A stretch of DNA of 64,000 nucleotides from the NCBI RefSeq assembly GCF_037038585.1, contig NC_092520.1, positions 121,800,001 to 121,864,000 of the forward strand, given 5' to 3'. The stretch is from Patagioenas fasciata (Eukaryota > Chordata > Aves > Columbiformes > Columbidae). Under the pieces are notes generated by a model. The model had not been told where the DNA came from, searched no databases, and saw only the letters and a program-made list of their open reading frames with translations. The translations under genes were made by a program, and so were the position numbers. Of the stretch, positions 37,373 through 50,626 are shown in pieces. The first letter of the stretch is position 1. Every line of letters starts with the position of its first letter.

Positions 37373-39296
37373 GAAACAGTATTTTACAGGCAAAAAACCC
37401 TGCTACAGGAGTGATTGCAACAAACAGATGTATATTATTTTTTCAGACTTCAGGGATCACTTTGAAATGGTTCTTATTATATCTAGTCCTCCCCAACATC
37501 AGAGCAGCATAAAACAAAAGGAAAAGGGTCTTCCTGATATATTTTTTTAAATATTTCTTTTTAGGGAGGGCTGTCAGAAATCTTTACTGTCACGGTGAGA
37601 TTCACCCAGGTGCAGCACTGAGGTGCAGTGCTGCAGAACAGGGGCAGTGTCAGGGTTTGTCAAGGGTCCCAAGGTGACACCCAGGGAGCTCAGGACCAGG
37701 ACACCATCATGGTGGTGCTCACAGCAGGTCTGGTGGTCTGGCTGAGCCAAAATTGCATCTCTTTCCCAGGAAAGGGCATGCCAGGTGGTGGTCTTGAAGT
37801 GGGCAGATCAGGGAAATCAGTGCCTACAGGTGCCCCAACAGTATCTTCTGAGCCATGTGGTGGCCCATTAAATCTTCCTTTCTCACTTGAGATCCAAATG
37901 TAACTTAACCAATCAGAAGAGTAGAGCAGCTTCTTGTGAGGTTGTGCATGGTCTGGTTTCAGACAGAGCTATTATCTTGCAAAGTGCATGCCCAGGAGTG
38001 ATGACTGCAATAGCAGCATAGCAGTTACAATTTCTTCTGGTGAAATGAAATCACAAGGTGAAATTTTTGGAGACTGAGAAGTTACTGTACTTGCTTGAAA
38101 CTCCCAGTGAACAGAATGAAACTCACTGTAAATATTTTTTAGACCTCAGAATCAAACAGAGCTTCAGCCTGGCTCATAAACAAACAAATCCAGGACACAG
38201 CAGCTCTACCTCAGCCAGCACTGTTAGAGAGCTCACAAAGGAGAGCTGCAAGGACACCAGCCTGGTTGAATCATTTGGAATGTTTTAAAGAGTTTAAGTT
38301 AGCCCAAGCCACACAGTGAGCAGGCTAACGGAACTGATACATCTGAAAATCAATAATTTTTGTTTAAAGTTAGTTTTTGGCCAACTCATCTCCCTGAATT
38401 ACCAGCACTGGCAAGGGTGCTGGCTGAGGGGTGGGGAGAGGACAGAGTCATGCCAGCACTAATGTGGGTCAGCGTCTGCTGCCATGAAACCACCACTCCA
38501 GGAGCTGTACTGCACCAGAGAACATCTATAGACACTGTGCTCAAGGCCTGCTGTATCCAATGGCCTAAAAGTGCTGCCAAATCACAGCTGAACTGCTGTG
38601 AAAATAAATCTGATCAATTGTCACTTTATCTATGGAGGAAAGTAATGTTAAACTGGTCTGAGGTCTGTCTTCCACTGGGGTCTTCCAATAACATCAAGTG
38701 CAAACCTGTTGAAAGACTCTCAATTTTCAGAGCCAAATCTGAGTGGTTCTATCCAGGCCGTCACCAGTATGTGAGAAAAGCCAGGAACAAGACAGCTGCC
38801 TTGCCTGCCAGCAATCTACTGCTCCCGGGTTGCTCCCAGAGGGCTGCAAATGCCAGTGAAAATTAACAGTTACAGTCACACCCATTTCATCAATCTTGGA
38901 TATCGCTGAGTTGTACCTATGGATCCTTCATATGAGCTACAGGAATAAACCAAAAATGCATAAACATTCACAGCTCCTTTTTAGTAGATGGATATACCCA
39001 TTAGTGGTAGATTCTGTCCTTCTAACAAGTTCCCAGCATAGCCCTATCTCTGGGCTTGGGCAACATGCCCAATCCCTAAACTTTTAAGCAACTTGCTTTA
39101 TTACCTGCCAGCTCTCTAATAAGTCTTGTACAACATGGGCATAAACACTACGTTAATGGTATAGTTACACAAAATCTACTCTGGCAGCAAAGCTGGGTCA
39201 AGAAGTTCCCCCACCGCTTGGTCCAGCTCCACCACACCAGCCCAACTGTCTGAGGTGCTGCACTCTCAGTGACACTACTGAAGTTACCAGGGTAAA
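37373..39296. other. Unique DNA with GC-richer patches
   Basis: 37600-37900 and 38380-38870 have lower AT content. The latter holds a plus-strand open stretch of 168 codons (38360-38866). That stretch does not begin at an ATG, has no recognisable domain and contains no splice pair I trust. No transposon homology was recognised. Confidence 0.35.
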
Positions 39297-39328
39297 AAAC
39301 AAACAAACAAACAAACAAACAAACAAAC
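39297..39328. repeat. (AAAC)8 microsatellite
   Basis: C residues recur every fourth base from 39300 to 39328, giving eight perfect AAAC units, followed by a short degenerate A/C-rich flank to about 39350. Confidence 0.95.
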
Positions 39329-39350
39329 CCAAGACCAAAACAAAAAAAGA

Positions 39351-41194
39351 AAAACGGATAAACCTCTTCCATTGCTGTTTCTTTCACTCCATCAAGGAAA
39401 AGGGAGTGGAGAGGGCAGGCAGAAGAGAAATAGAAAGCAGGAAAAGCTTTTCTGAGTATTAAAATAGAAGAGGTAAGAAAATACTTAAAGTGACTTTGCC
39501 ACCTTTACCAGGAACTCATGCTCATAGCTGCGCATAGAGAAACGCGTATCAACAGAAGAAACCATTTGCCAACCTGTGTTAAGGCAGCCAAAGACGTTGT
39601 TCCTTCCAGCCAAGATGACAGCACATATTCAAACTGTAACAAAACTACAATCTAACATTCAAGGCAATTCAATTTGAGATTTAGCTTAAGGTTTTCTCAA
39701 TAGAAAAGTGAACAATTAAAGGAAGACAGCATGACTGAATTATTAAGGCAACAGTCTGGGGGAGAGAAGAGCTCCTGACCAGTTCCCACAGACACCACTG
39801 GCTCGGCTGGCAGGAGGCAACCAGGAACCACCAACAATGAAACCATCGAGAGTGATGTGACTTAGCTCCACTCCACTAAATCTCCTGTTTAGAGAAGTCA
39901 AATGGCCTCCTTAACGAAGTTTGAAGTCAGGAAAGCAAACCGAATTAAAAATCCTTGAATTTGCAATAAATCCCCAGCTGGTTTTCATCCTGTTTACAGC
40001 AGCACAGGAGTAAAGGAATCCCCGGCTCTTTTCATCTCACGCAGCCTCATCAAAATTCCCTGCTGCACTGATCAAGTTAAGGTCAAAGATTTGTGACCCC
40101 ACTGCTCTGCAGCTCTCTAGAAATTTGCTGAATTTTCATCCCAAATTTATTCATGGACAATTTATTCCAATTATCCTCATAACAACACTGTCCTTTGGGT
40201 TAAATGGTTCTTCTCCTGCTCTGCTCCATGTATTCCAGGCAACATCTTATCATCTTGCAGCCATCATTTTGCTAGATGAACGAGCCGAGCTTTTTAATTT
40301 TTCTTTCAAAATGAGAATAGGTTTCCACTGAACTTTTTTCAGTAAGTCTCTCCTCTCCTGCACTAATTAGTTTTCAGCTTCCTTGGGCCTGGATGACCTG
40401 CACACAGTATCTCAGACATTATTTCACTGTTGCTCTGGATGATGAAATCCATTTTAAAAATTAACTTAGGCTTATGAATTTCATTTTTACTTTTACTATC
40501 TACATCAAGAAACTTCAAAAATATCATGATCATTTGTTGAGCACATACCTCAATATTTTGATACAAACCTGAGAAAGTGAAAACTTGAGAACTGTTTTCC
40601 CTCATACTGCATTCTGATGCAACGTGGTGTGAATGGGAGACTAATGAAAATATCAGCCTCTACATATTGTTATGTCCGGATCAAATGATTCATACCACAT
40701 ACCTTAAATAAAATAATTGACAAAGAAATAACATCAGCTTAGTCTCAAATAACCTTTTCTAAACATCTTATTCAAGGTTATGGGTAGGTTATAAAGATTA
40801 TGTCTGTGTTCCAGAAATTGAAAACCTGTGCTAAAAACCATAACAGTTATGGAATACAAGACACTGTAGCAGTCCTTAAAGTGTACTTAATTTCATCACT
40901 ATATTTAATTATTTCTTTTCAAGGTTTTTACTAGGCTCTCCAATCACTGGATGCTTTTTTCTTATTAAAGTAATAAAATGAGTCAACTGTTATTACTTTA
41001 AATTTCATTAAGTAGCCCCATGATAGTGCCAATTATTAAGCAAAACTTAATGGCCAGAATGTATTTATTTATCTGCTTTGTTTGACTGCTATGAATGTAA
41101 CCTGCACCTGTCATCTAAGCATCAATCTTTACAGCAATCTAAGCAACAAGACTTTACAATTTGGTGGTCATGTTCTTGTTTTATGTTCTGTGTA
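39351..41194. other. Unique non-coding DNA
   Basis: AT-rich with no recognised gene or interspersed repeat. 40120-40280 carries several ATTTATTCATGG- and CAATTATCC-type words that could be regulatory, but I have no evidence for that. Confidence 0.45.
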
Positions 41195-41233
41195 GTGTTT
41201 TTTGTTTTGTTTGTGGTTTTTGTTTTTTTTTTA
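41195..41233. repeat. (TTTG)n-like T-rich tract
   Basis: T-runs broken by single or paired G residues (TTTTTTG, TTTTG, TTTGTGG, TTTTTG, T9). This is the strand-reversed counterpart of the AAAC tracts elsewhere in the window. Confidence 0.8.
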
Positions 41234-41645
41234 CAGACTTGTGGCTCCACGTGACATATGGGTATGTGTGTGCTTGTGTATCTTCAGCTCAGACAGCAAC
41301 TGGTGAAAAAGCAGGTCTGTCTTAAGAAAAAAAAGCATGCTATTCTGATTAATACCGTTAGAAACTAAGAAGGAACACTGAAAAAAATCATTAGATTGAA
41401 AAAAAATCTTGTACCAGTTTAATGGAACATTAACTATGGTCACCTTTTGAAATTCAAGATGCTGAATCCCACGGCTGTCATTTTGAAACTGGCAGAGCAA
41501 CTTTTGCCTGTAAGCTCAATATTCTACACATATTAGTTGTCAAAATATGTCTGTGTAAAAATTACTATCCCATCATGACACAAATATTTTTGTCCCTCAG
41601 AGGAAATGCAGGCAGGCCCCACAAAGCAAGCTCCAACAGAAGTAG

Positions 41646-41668
41646 GACAAGACTCCTGGAGTCTTGTC
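41646..41668. repeat. 11-bp perfect inverted repeat, 1-nt spacer
   Basis: GACAAGACTCC (41646-41656), a single T, then GGAGTCTTGTC (41658-41668). All eleven positions pair, forming a short near-palindrome capable of cruciform extrusion. The surrounding sequence is not symmetrical, and no flanking duplication is seen. Confidence 0.95.
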
Positions 41669-41982
41669 TACCATGGAACCATCTCCTCAGAATTAACTCC
41701 ATCACATGTTGCATATATGCAAGCAAAACTGAAGTCTAAACTACTTTCTTAACTTCCAGTTCTTAGCAATTCAATTGTCTGAATGACTGTTGAGGCTCTT
41801 GAATTACCTGTAGGAATAGATATCTTCAGTGATCTGATTCAGTGATGGGGAAAGACAAATAAAAGGTATGTTCTTACAGGCTTTTCTGGAAGGATTTATA
41901 TTTGTACTCAGTTGTCTCATCTGCAGCTCTGAGTGCATTCACTTGTACATATAGTTGAATAAGACTTGGCAGTTAAAAAAAA

Positions 41983-42020
41983 ATCTTCATAAAAATTAAT
42001 ATCACATCTTCATAAAAATT
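41983..42020. repeat. 15-bp direct repeat
   Basis: ATCTTCATAAAAATT occurs at 41983-41997 and again at 42006-42020, separated by eight bases. It is probably a small slippage duplication. Confidence 0.95.
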
Positions 42021-42778
42021 TAAGTTTTTGATTGCTTCTTCTGTCTTCTTGAACCAGATTTAGACTGGTGGAAAGGTAATAAGAATGCTCTCTCCTGTTG
42101 AGCTATCTGCACAAGGCACTAAAATTCAGGTTTGTAAGCATACTGAATAAGAAAAATTACACATTTCATTTTATTTTTAAATCACAGCATGTCAAAATGA
42201 ACCATGCAGAATAACAGGGACTCATTTTTATGCCTAATGTAGTCACTAACTTTGTTTCATTTCCATTCATGCATACCTTGTGTGTAACAGAGAGGCAAAT
42301 AACAGGAGCTCTATATTCCACAATGGCGAACTTTCTTTTCTATTTATTACATGCTCTAAATAGAGTATCTGAACTCTAGAAGTCAATTTATACCACTGTC
42401 TTGATTTGCAGAGGGGTTGGAGCTATAGGGCCCAATTTTGGTTACCCTCCCCACATGCAACTCTCTTACAAGTTAATGCAAGCTTTGATATGAGAATTGA
42501 GATAAAATACTGGACTAATGCTTAGCTTACTACACTTCAAAGAGTGGCATTTCAGATAAGGGAGCAGAGAAAATGTACCTACAGCAAACATGCTAGTCAT
42601 CTTCCATTTAGTGGACCAGAACTTTCACACCATTACCGAAAAGAAAATTCTATCTACCCTTAATAAAAGAGAAATGGCACAGCTGCAACCCCAAATGTCT
42701 GTGGTTTTTAGGATGCCTAGAGAATGTAGCCACCAGTGGGCAAACATTAATGCTGTATTTCTTCCAAAAAGTGTACTT
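42021..42778. other. Unique non-coding DNA
   Basis: No gene or interspersed repeat was recognised between the 15-bp direct repeat and the TA/TG microsatellite. Confidence 0.5.
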
Positions 42779-42815
42779 GATATACATATATATATGTGTG
42801 TGTGTGTGTGTGTGT
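42779..42815. repeat. (TA)n(TG)10 microsatellite
   Basis: A short TATACATATATATA run leads directly into ten TG units (42795-42814). Alternating TG is a classical Z-DNA-prone sequence, and a compound TA/TG array is typically polymorphic. It generates histidine/threonine-rich artefact frames on the minus strand. Confidence 0.95.
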
Positions 42816-43750
42816 ATTTGAAAGAAAGCTGTTTTAAAAAAAGATAAATGTTCCACCCTCCACCCCCACCCCCCTGCCTTCGCCTTGTAAGCAGGACAAA
42901 GATTGTGTAAACTGCTCCCTGTGCCATCAATCGTGGCCGGAGAATAGGAATGCTGCTGACAGCAGTTGCTATTCTTTTGATACACCAGATACATGCCTCA
43001 CATTCCAGCGGCAGCTGACACCACAATTAGTCCCTGTATGGCCAAAAGGGGGTGGGGAAGGAGAGAGTTCTTCTGGAGAACATTTGGTTTCCATGGATAA
43101 GCCTAGTTTCTTTTACCGCAGTACTGTCAGCTGTCTGAAGTCTTTATATTCTGCTTTAATTACATTCATACGTATCTTTTGCCTTTTAGTACAGATTTCT
43201 GAGAGAGGAACAGTTAATGAGTTTCAACCTTGTTTTATGAAACTTTATGCCTGTAAAACTGGAGCAGGAAAAAGAAAGTTTTTTCAGAGTAAAGTTATTT
43301 AGTAGATGAATGCAATGTCTACTGAAATTAGGAAAAAGTTTTGACTCATAAGCTTTTTGGCTTTCTTTTTACACTTTCCTTGTTTGAAGAAGATTTCTGA
43401 CTAAGAATGGTACAGACGACTTGAAGGTTTACTAAATGCTTGATTTTGTATAGAGCCATACGTGGTAGCAGAATTTGTGTAAAGAAACAATGGGTGTTGA
43501 TTACTAATGGAACTTGATGTGTTTTTCTGTTAACATAAAATCAATCCAGTAATCACAACAATTTCATAATCTCCAACATCCAAAAACAATTAAAGGTTCT
43601 GTCTGCTTTCCAGTAACAAGATTAGAAAATACACCCATAACCAAAGTGCTCTATAGACTTTGAATAAGGTATGAATATATATTTACACAAATCACAAGCT
43701 GGTTCCAAAGTTCTATGTTAAAAACATGAAGATACATGAAAATTCATAGG
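42816..43750. other. Unique non-coding DNA
   Basis: Includes a C-rich CCACCCTCCACCCCCACCCC stretch at 42853-42872. No gene was recognised. Confidence 0.45.
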
Positions 43751-43791
43751 TTTTTTTTTGTTTGTTTGTTTGTTTGTTTGTTTTTGTTTTT
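43751..43791. repeat. T9 plus (TTTG)6 microsatellite
   Basis: Nine T, then G every fourth base from 43760 to 43780, then T-runs split by single G. The flank is degenerate. Confidence 0.93.
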
Positions 43792-45560
43792 CTGAGTAGC
43801 TAAAAGTTGCATGTTAGCATACCTTTGGATATTTCCATTGTGTCGTGATGAATGGATGGTTTGTGCCTAGAGGTCAACATCTTTTCCATTCACCACAGCT
43901 GGAATGAAAATTGAGTATGCTGATGCAGAGCTGCCAAGACTGTTGTTTCCCTTGCAGGCTACATAATTTTTGCCCTTTTCAGAAGGCAAAAGGGAAGGTA
44001 GTGCTATCTATTGGTTTGACTCCAGCTTAGAGCTCAAGATGCATTAGGGGTTTAATGACTTGTGTACATTACAGAACAGCTTCGTCACTGATATGTTTTA
44101 AATAAAAGTCATGTTCTGCTTCCCTGACTTAACTCATAATTTGATTATCCAAATCCATATTTCCCAGGGGCTCTCGTAAGACATTCCAAACAAACATTTC
44201 ACTCATTTTCCTCTTATGCCTGCACTTCTCACACTATCCTCTTCAAGACTGACATTTGCTATGAGAACAACCAGAATGTACCTTTCTGTCCAAGACGAGA
44301 TAGAAATGATTTCTGCAGAATCCTTACCCTTCTGTTGCAAACCCAGGCCCTGCTATTGCTATCTGCGTGAATAGTCACACACAGCTCTTAACTAATTAGA
44401 TCCTCTACTTTTACATTTCATGTTTTTAAGGCTGAAGGATAGACTGGGAAAAAAATAACACTTATTTCCTCTTATCATTTGCACCCTTCCTACTAATCAC
44501 GATGAAAGAGAACCATGTCTGAAATACAGCATGCAAGTTTTATTACTTCTCATTTGAATTCTTACGTGGTATGTGATATTTATATCCTAGGCTCTCTTTA
44601 AGAGGATATGCTTATCTCTACATCCCTCAAATATAGAAATACACACTAAAACCTAGATTTTGCACTCTATTCTCTCTTTCCTCCTCCTTCAATTTTAATA
44701 TATTAAGTAAATATTACCATAGAGTTAGTATGATCAAATGAGTAGAGCTGTAGGTTACACATGAGCAATTTGCCATCAGATCACAGTTACAGTGTGCTGG
44801 CAGTGTGCTCCACCATTGACTAGTTTCTTCCAGAGGAGAATTTTCCACCAAGAGTTCCTTCTACCTGAGCATCTTAAGGTGCTTCACAGGCATTAAGTCA
44901 GTCAGTGCTCTGCTCCTTATTTTAAACTTGGCATTCGTTGAAAGAAGGTTGAAAGACCTGTATGGGTAAACTAAAAAGGATTTTCAGAAACACTGTATAC
45001 AAGCTTAGAAAAAGTCAGAGCACAACTGACTTGCCCAGAATATGAGTGGCCAAACTAGAAGACCTCTTCGCAGTCCCCTTCTCCAGCAGCAACTCAGCCT
45101 CTGTAACCACTGATGACAGTGTGCTGGGCTCCCCAGGCTGAACAGCAGGACTCGTGGAATTTCACCTGCGGAAAGGAAATACTTTGGGTGAAGCACTGAG
45201 AGGTGTCTGGAGGCACCAGCCAAAGCAAGCCCAGTCTCCTCGGACTGAGCTCACTAGAGGGAGCACAGACACCGCTGCCTCCCCTTGCTGTCCCTGCAGC
45301 TGCTGAAGGAGACCAGCTCCAGTCTTCAAGCCTCCTCAGCTGCTGAATGTGAAATGAAAATAATAAATCCTAATGAAGAGACATGAAAATCACCATTGTA
45401 ACTTTTATCGGGAGGATTTTCCTTTAAATACATTTGGGTTTAGAAGCAAGTCTGATAGTTCTGATGGGAAAAATGCAATAGAAATAAAAAAGATTAACTT
45501 GTTAACAAATAAATCTCATCTCCCTTTCCAGAAACACAAAGGTAGTTTTATGGGGTTTTT
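43792..45560. other. Unique DNA with a GC-richer patch
   Basis: 45020-45340 is GC-richer. An acceptor-like TCCCCTTGCTGTCCCTGCAG ends at 45299. It is followed by 28 open codons, a stop at 45384-45386 and an overlapping AATAAA (45362-45367). This has the outline of a small terminal exon, but no protein similarity is recognised and no upstream exon is evident. Confidence 0.3.
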
Positions 45561-45580
45561 TTTGTTTGTTTGTTTGTTTT
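45561..45580. repeat. (TTTG)4 short tandem repeat
   Basis: G residues at 45564, 45568, 45572 and 45576 within a T-rich run that starts near 45556. Confidence 0.9.
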
Positions 45581-48500
45581 TTCCAGGCCTTCCCATTTTA
45601 AACAGTTTTACTGGGATAATAAAATAATCTCATTACCATATGGTCTGAGCAAAGAAGAGGAACCAGAGAATCTTGACAGACTGTGAAATTAAGACTTGTT
45701 TTTTCCCTCGCCTTTCATCACTTTATTTTCCTAATCCTGTATTGCTGATAGATTCTGCTGTAAACAATTGCCTAGCCAAATGATTAAATACCAACACCAG
45801 GGTCTGCTGGGCAGTAGCAGCTCTTCTGGAAACGACTGCTGCAAACTCAGACTGAAGTCATGAAAAGAGGAGGCTGTGCTATGCAAGAGCTACTCTCTCA
45901 TGCTACTTGTACCCACCTTTCCAAAACTGACCGTTGGCTGTATGCCAATTTGCTGTTGATGTCTTTAAAAGACAAAAAGCTTGTGCATTCAACTTACTAT
46001 TTTTTCAACTAAGAACTTCATGTAATTAGCACACAAATCACCTGAGCCTGATGCTGAGAACAGTTCTCTGTGGTCTAAAATGGTCCTTTGAAGTATGAGA
46101 TGCTCATCTATCCTTCAGTCTGCATATTTGCACACCCACCCTTTCATTTCCTTCATCCAGCTGCAGATGATCTGGATAGTGCCTTTGGTTTGCCTGCTGA
46201 TGTCTGCACCTGAAGCAACTGTTGCATGTACTACACTCCGTTCCTAATGTTTTTCCTACCCCTTTTACTTCTCTTTTGTTCTTTTTTCTCCTTGCTTTTG
46301 TTTTTTAAGTAGTTACACAACAAGCCTTCAAATGTCCTTCTTAGACCCATTTACAACCCCCTGGGGAAATTACCTTTGGTTCTCTCATTGCTCTGCATTC
46401 TTCGCAGGCTGTTCATGTTCACTACCTGTTTCACTTGCACAGGTCGTCAGGCACTGCTTTGTGAAGGAATTTCTCTTTTATTCCTTATATGGTGTGTATC
46501 CCACTCCTAATTCAAAGAAGTTGAAAGACAGGTCTCAGAATAAAGGCCAAAGTCACACTTAGCCACTCTTGCAAGCAGATGCACACGCATATTTGATGAT
46601 CATTTTGGAAATGTCAGGAGGTTAATATCAATCAACTCTATTCACGTAGGCCTGTAAAATACCATCACACGTCGTGAGTGCGCGTGTGTTGGGAAAGAAA
46701 AGGAGAGAAGAATAGCCTTTGGAAATGAGTAAAACAAATCCTTTTGTCCTAAAGAGTCACAGAGAAATATCAAGGCAGCCTCTGCAGCCTGCAAATCCCA
46801 GTAACTTGGCAGTGTAAACCCAGTGTTGCCAAAGAGACAACCTTTAAAAAGAAACTACTGTAGCCCTCTCTAGCAGACTTCCAGCCTGTCAGATTGCTAT
46901 AGGTCATGAGTGGAACATATGGAGGGTTTATTTCTCTAATAAAGGGAGTAAGTCACATTCTCTGCATCTGGATTTAAGTGATCTTTCAGCAGCTGCCACA
47001 AAATCCTTGCTTGGTGGTGGTAACTGGGAATTTTTCCCCACTGGTGTGCTGCAGTTCTAGCAGGCTCATGCAACATGCTTTCCCAAACAAATACAGATAA
47101 CCAATTTGTATAAAAACCAAACAAACACTAGCTAATATAAAAAAGAAAGGCAATGTTTTTCAATACTGATGACAGTTTTCTTTATGTGCATTTTCTCACT
47201 CTTTTTTTCAGCAGTTCTCTGACATTTTTAAATTGTCTTTAGTGCCAAGACTTCATACCAAATAGATCAATCCAAACTGAGTGTAATGTAAGAATCAATA
47301 TGGCTTGGGAAGAATTAAATCCATTTCCCTCTTGAGTCTTTGAAGCCTATTAAAGTGCCGAATATTTTTGCCATTAACTGTGTCATAGTCAACCTACTAA
47401 ATAGCTGAAAGATGCTTGGTAGGTTTTTATTTTAAGCATACCTCTGCATAAGTGAATGATGAATCTTTAAAGAGTATTGCCTGCTGCGGAAACCTGACAA
47501 GTTACCTACACAGACAGGACACGGGGATCTATGAGACAGCTTTATCTGAGGAATTCTTGATCTTCTACTTCTAGTGTTACATACTCCAAGACCTGACAGA
47601 TGAGAGGCCTTTCTCTGGCAAAGATTTCACTTTTACTACCACTGCAGGGAAAATCACAACAGAAGCAAATCTTTAAAGAGTAAAACAGAATTGCTCAAGC
47701 TTTTCCTGAAATTCTTTGCCCACTACTTGAGCACTCACACAATTCCTGTCAGTTTTGGTAACTGAAGATATATTTGTGTCAAGCACATCAGCTACTGAGT
47801 TGGCAGCATGGTTTGCTGAGACACTTTTCTGGTGATTCCCCTCCGAAAGTATGACAGTTTATTACAAGCCAAGAAGAGAAGATGTGAGACATCAGCATGA
47901 TTTTGGGAAAGAATAGCATAAGAAAGCCTAAGATGACATGACACTATTTGGTCATCATGAAAAGATGGTCTGAATAGTCATATGGTAGTACTGAAAGACT
48001 ACATCCAAGGAAAGAGAATAGAGTAGAAAAACAATGCCTTGTGTAAGCCTTAGAACCAAGCTTTGAACAAAGCTAAGAAAGAAATTGAACATGAAAACCC
48101 AAAGAAAAAAGTGAAGATTTTAATTTCAAAAAATAACTAGTAATCAGCCACAATCAGGCCCCAACCCCAAATGGGAAATGAAAGCTTTTCCTCCATCATG
48201 TGCAACTCCTTGCCCAGAAACAAAATAATGTCATACTTCTACTCTTCATCAAGTTTTTCTAGGCACAACATCAAGCACACCCAGCCTCATCTCTGCAGGT
48301 CGTTACAGAGTTCTCCATTTATCTAATAACAGGTACCTTAGTGAGCAACTTACACTGCGTCAATTTTCTACACAAACTCCAGTTCAATCGAGGGTGAAAT
48401 AGTACAAGCTGTTTGGAAGGCAAGACCTCACATAGTCACAACTCGCCTATTGTTTCCTCTCCTCACCTGAAGATGGATATTGACCTTACTTTTCCAGGAT

Positions 48501-50604
48501 GTGTGGGCATACAAGGTAATAAACACTTAATAAACACTACGTTGATTGAGAGAAAAGCTGGTTCATATTGGGAGGGAGATGAGAGGAGAAATATCTTAGG
48601 AAGTTATTTTGCTCCCAATTCATTAACAAAAGGTCTAGATAATCTACTACATGAGTATTATTTGGGCCACTGAAATGCCTTTAATTATTACAGCTCTCAT
48701 AATTGGAGTTACTGCTATAATAAAAGGGTAAAAGCTAGATCTGGTTTGCTTGAAAAAATGAGGGCCCTATTAAAATTTAATTTATAATAGCAGTCTTTAT
48801 TCTGATAAGAGCATATTTTTTCAGACTGATTTTATGCAGTCCTGATATGCTTTCAGTAAAATAATAGCTCTTCCCAAGCCTAAGGTTGCTGTGGTGTGAG
48901 TAGAGAAGGTACCACTTTGCTAAATCTGGTTATGGGCAGCTGTACATTATGGTCTGGCTCAGTATCTCCCTTTACATTCAAGATGGTTATTCTGATAGTG
49001 TTTGGACTGTTCCTGCATAGTGTGTAATGCTTGGCTGGGTGCTTTATTGAATTCAGAATAAACAAGCACATTCAAGTCACTTCTACAAGATGCTCCCCTG
49101 AGTTGGAGAGAGACACTGTCATCACATCTGACCAACTAAAGAAATTCCCAGTCTCGCTCTACAGTTTCTGCTCCTCTGTTGGAGCTTATTTTGCTGAAAG
49201 ACATCAACATTAAAAGAAGTAGCAAGGAAAATCCATTGTCTCAAAAATGTGTTTGGGTCTAGCTAAATGTGTATGGGAATGAGAGGGACGGAGAGCTGGT
49301 CAGGAAGTTTTTGATAAATAGATTTCATCAAAATGAAACATTTGTAGTCAAGGGACCATATTTCCAAAGTCTGCGCACATTTTTTAAATTAAAAGTATAT
49401 ATACCAAATTTTCCAGTCCTTAAGTGAAAACCAATTAAGAGACTGACAAGGCAAAAATGAAAAGAAAATGTAAGTGGTGGAAATTAAACTGAAAGTATTA
49501 AATATTATTGCAATAAAACTTTTGGTTGATCAAGCCACATCCTTTCCACCCTCCAAAATACCTACAAACATACAGTCTGTTTAAGAATAGTTTAAAAGTT
49601 CTAAAGCTTGTCTTCCTCTCTGGTCAAATATCCACACTAATAGTCTCCATACCCTCCTATGTTTCTTTAATAAAACAGATTAGCCTTTGTTCTGAAGTTC
49701 ACTGTAAGGTTTAAGGTAATTTGGGCTTCAGTGTCATACCTGAGGACTTTCCACCTGCCTCAGCTATGGAGAAGGAATACCTGCTGATTTAATATTGTCT
49801 TGAGCCACTGAGTCAGCCATGATAGGTACTTAAAACACCTCAACACATACAGTTTAGAGCTACAAAGAAAGCAGAAATATTGTTCAAAGTTCTATTGCAT
49901 CTCATTGAATCTAATTATGTATTTAATAGAACAACTGTTCACAAAATGAGTATCTTGAGAAAATTTAGTGGCAGAGGGATCTAAAAAAAGACAAAAAGCC
50001 TAAAAGAATAATAAAGCAGAAAGTAAAAAAATAGTTCTGTCACAATGTTCGTCACAAATTGTGCCTTTTACCTCCTTTTTGTTCAAATTGAAGATTTTTA
50101 GATGCCAGATCAGCAAATGTAAGACATCAGATTCCATACTGCCAGCTTTTAATAGGAGACTGGAGACTTTAGTTGTAAATTGTGATGCAAACCCAACACT
50201 TTCAGGCAGATGAGTGCATGAAGTGCTCTGCTGCAACACATAACAAGCTTTAAGTCTTTTTTTCCCATAACCATCATTACACTGTTATGTAGAAAAAAAA
50301 CCCAAGAAGAGCTAACATTAGTGCCTGAGCTAATCTGAATGAGCAAAATAATTAATTCTGCTATTCTGGCCTATCCAGCTTTACAAGCACCTGTGCTGAG
50401 TCCAGTAGCAAACAACAGGTAGCTTGCAAGAAGAAACTTTACACAGACCTCTTTAAATTAAACTGCCTTCCACATCTGGCCAGTGCACTTACAGTGGTGT
50501 GTTTTCAATGTAATACTCGATTGCAGGTTTCCTATGTGGATTCGGGCAAACTGCTGGGACTTTTGTGTACATTCATTTCCCATGTGTGTAATGGTAACAG
50601 GTCC
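45581..50604. other. Unique non-coding DNA
   Basis: Five kilobases with no recognised gene, RNA gene or transposon. Open frames are under 90 codons. The 48660-48730 stretch is dense in AATTATT and AATTGGAG words and could be a conserved element, but this is untested. Confidence 0.45.
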
Positions 50605-50626
50605 TTTTTTTTTTTTTTTTTTTTTT
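50605..50626. repeat. Poly-T tract (T22)
   Basis: Twenty-two consecutive T. No transposon or retroposed transcript was recognised on the minus-strand side, so it is treated as a simple homopolymer. Confidence 0.9.

Noticed and set aside
42625-43026. 133- and 114-codon minus-strand frames
   Set aside because: Both run through the TA/TG microsatellite and a C-rich stretch, and there is no domain.
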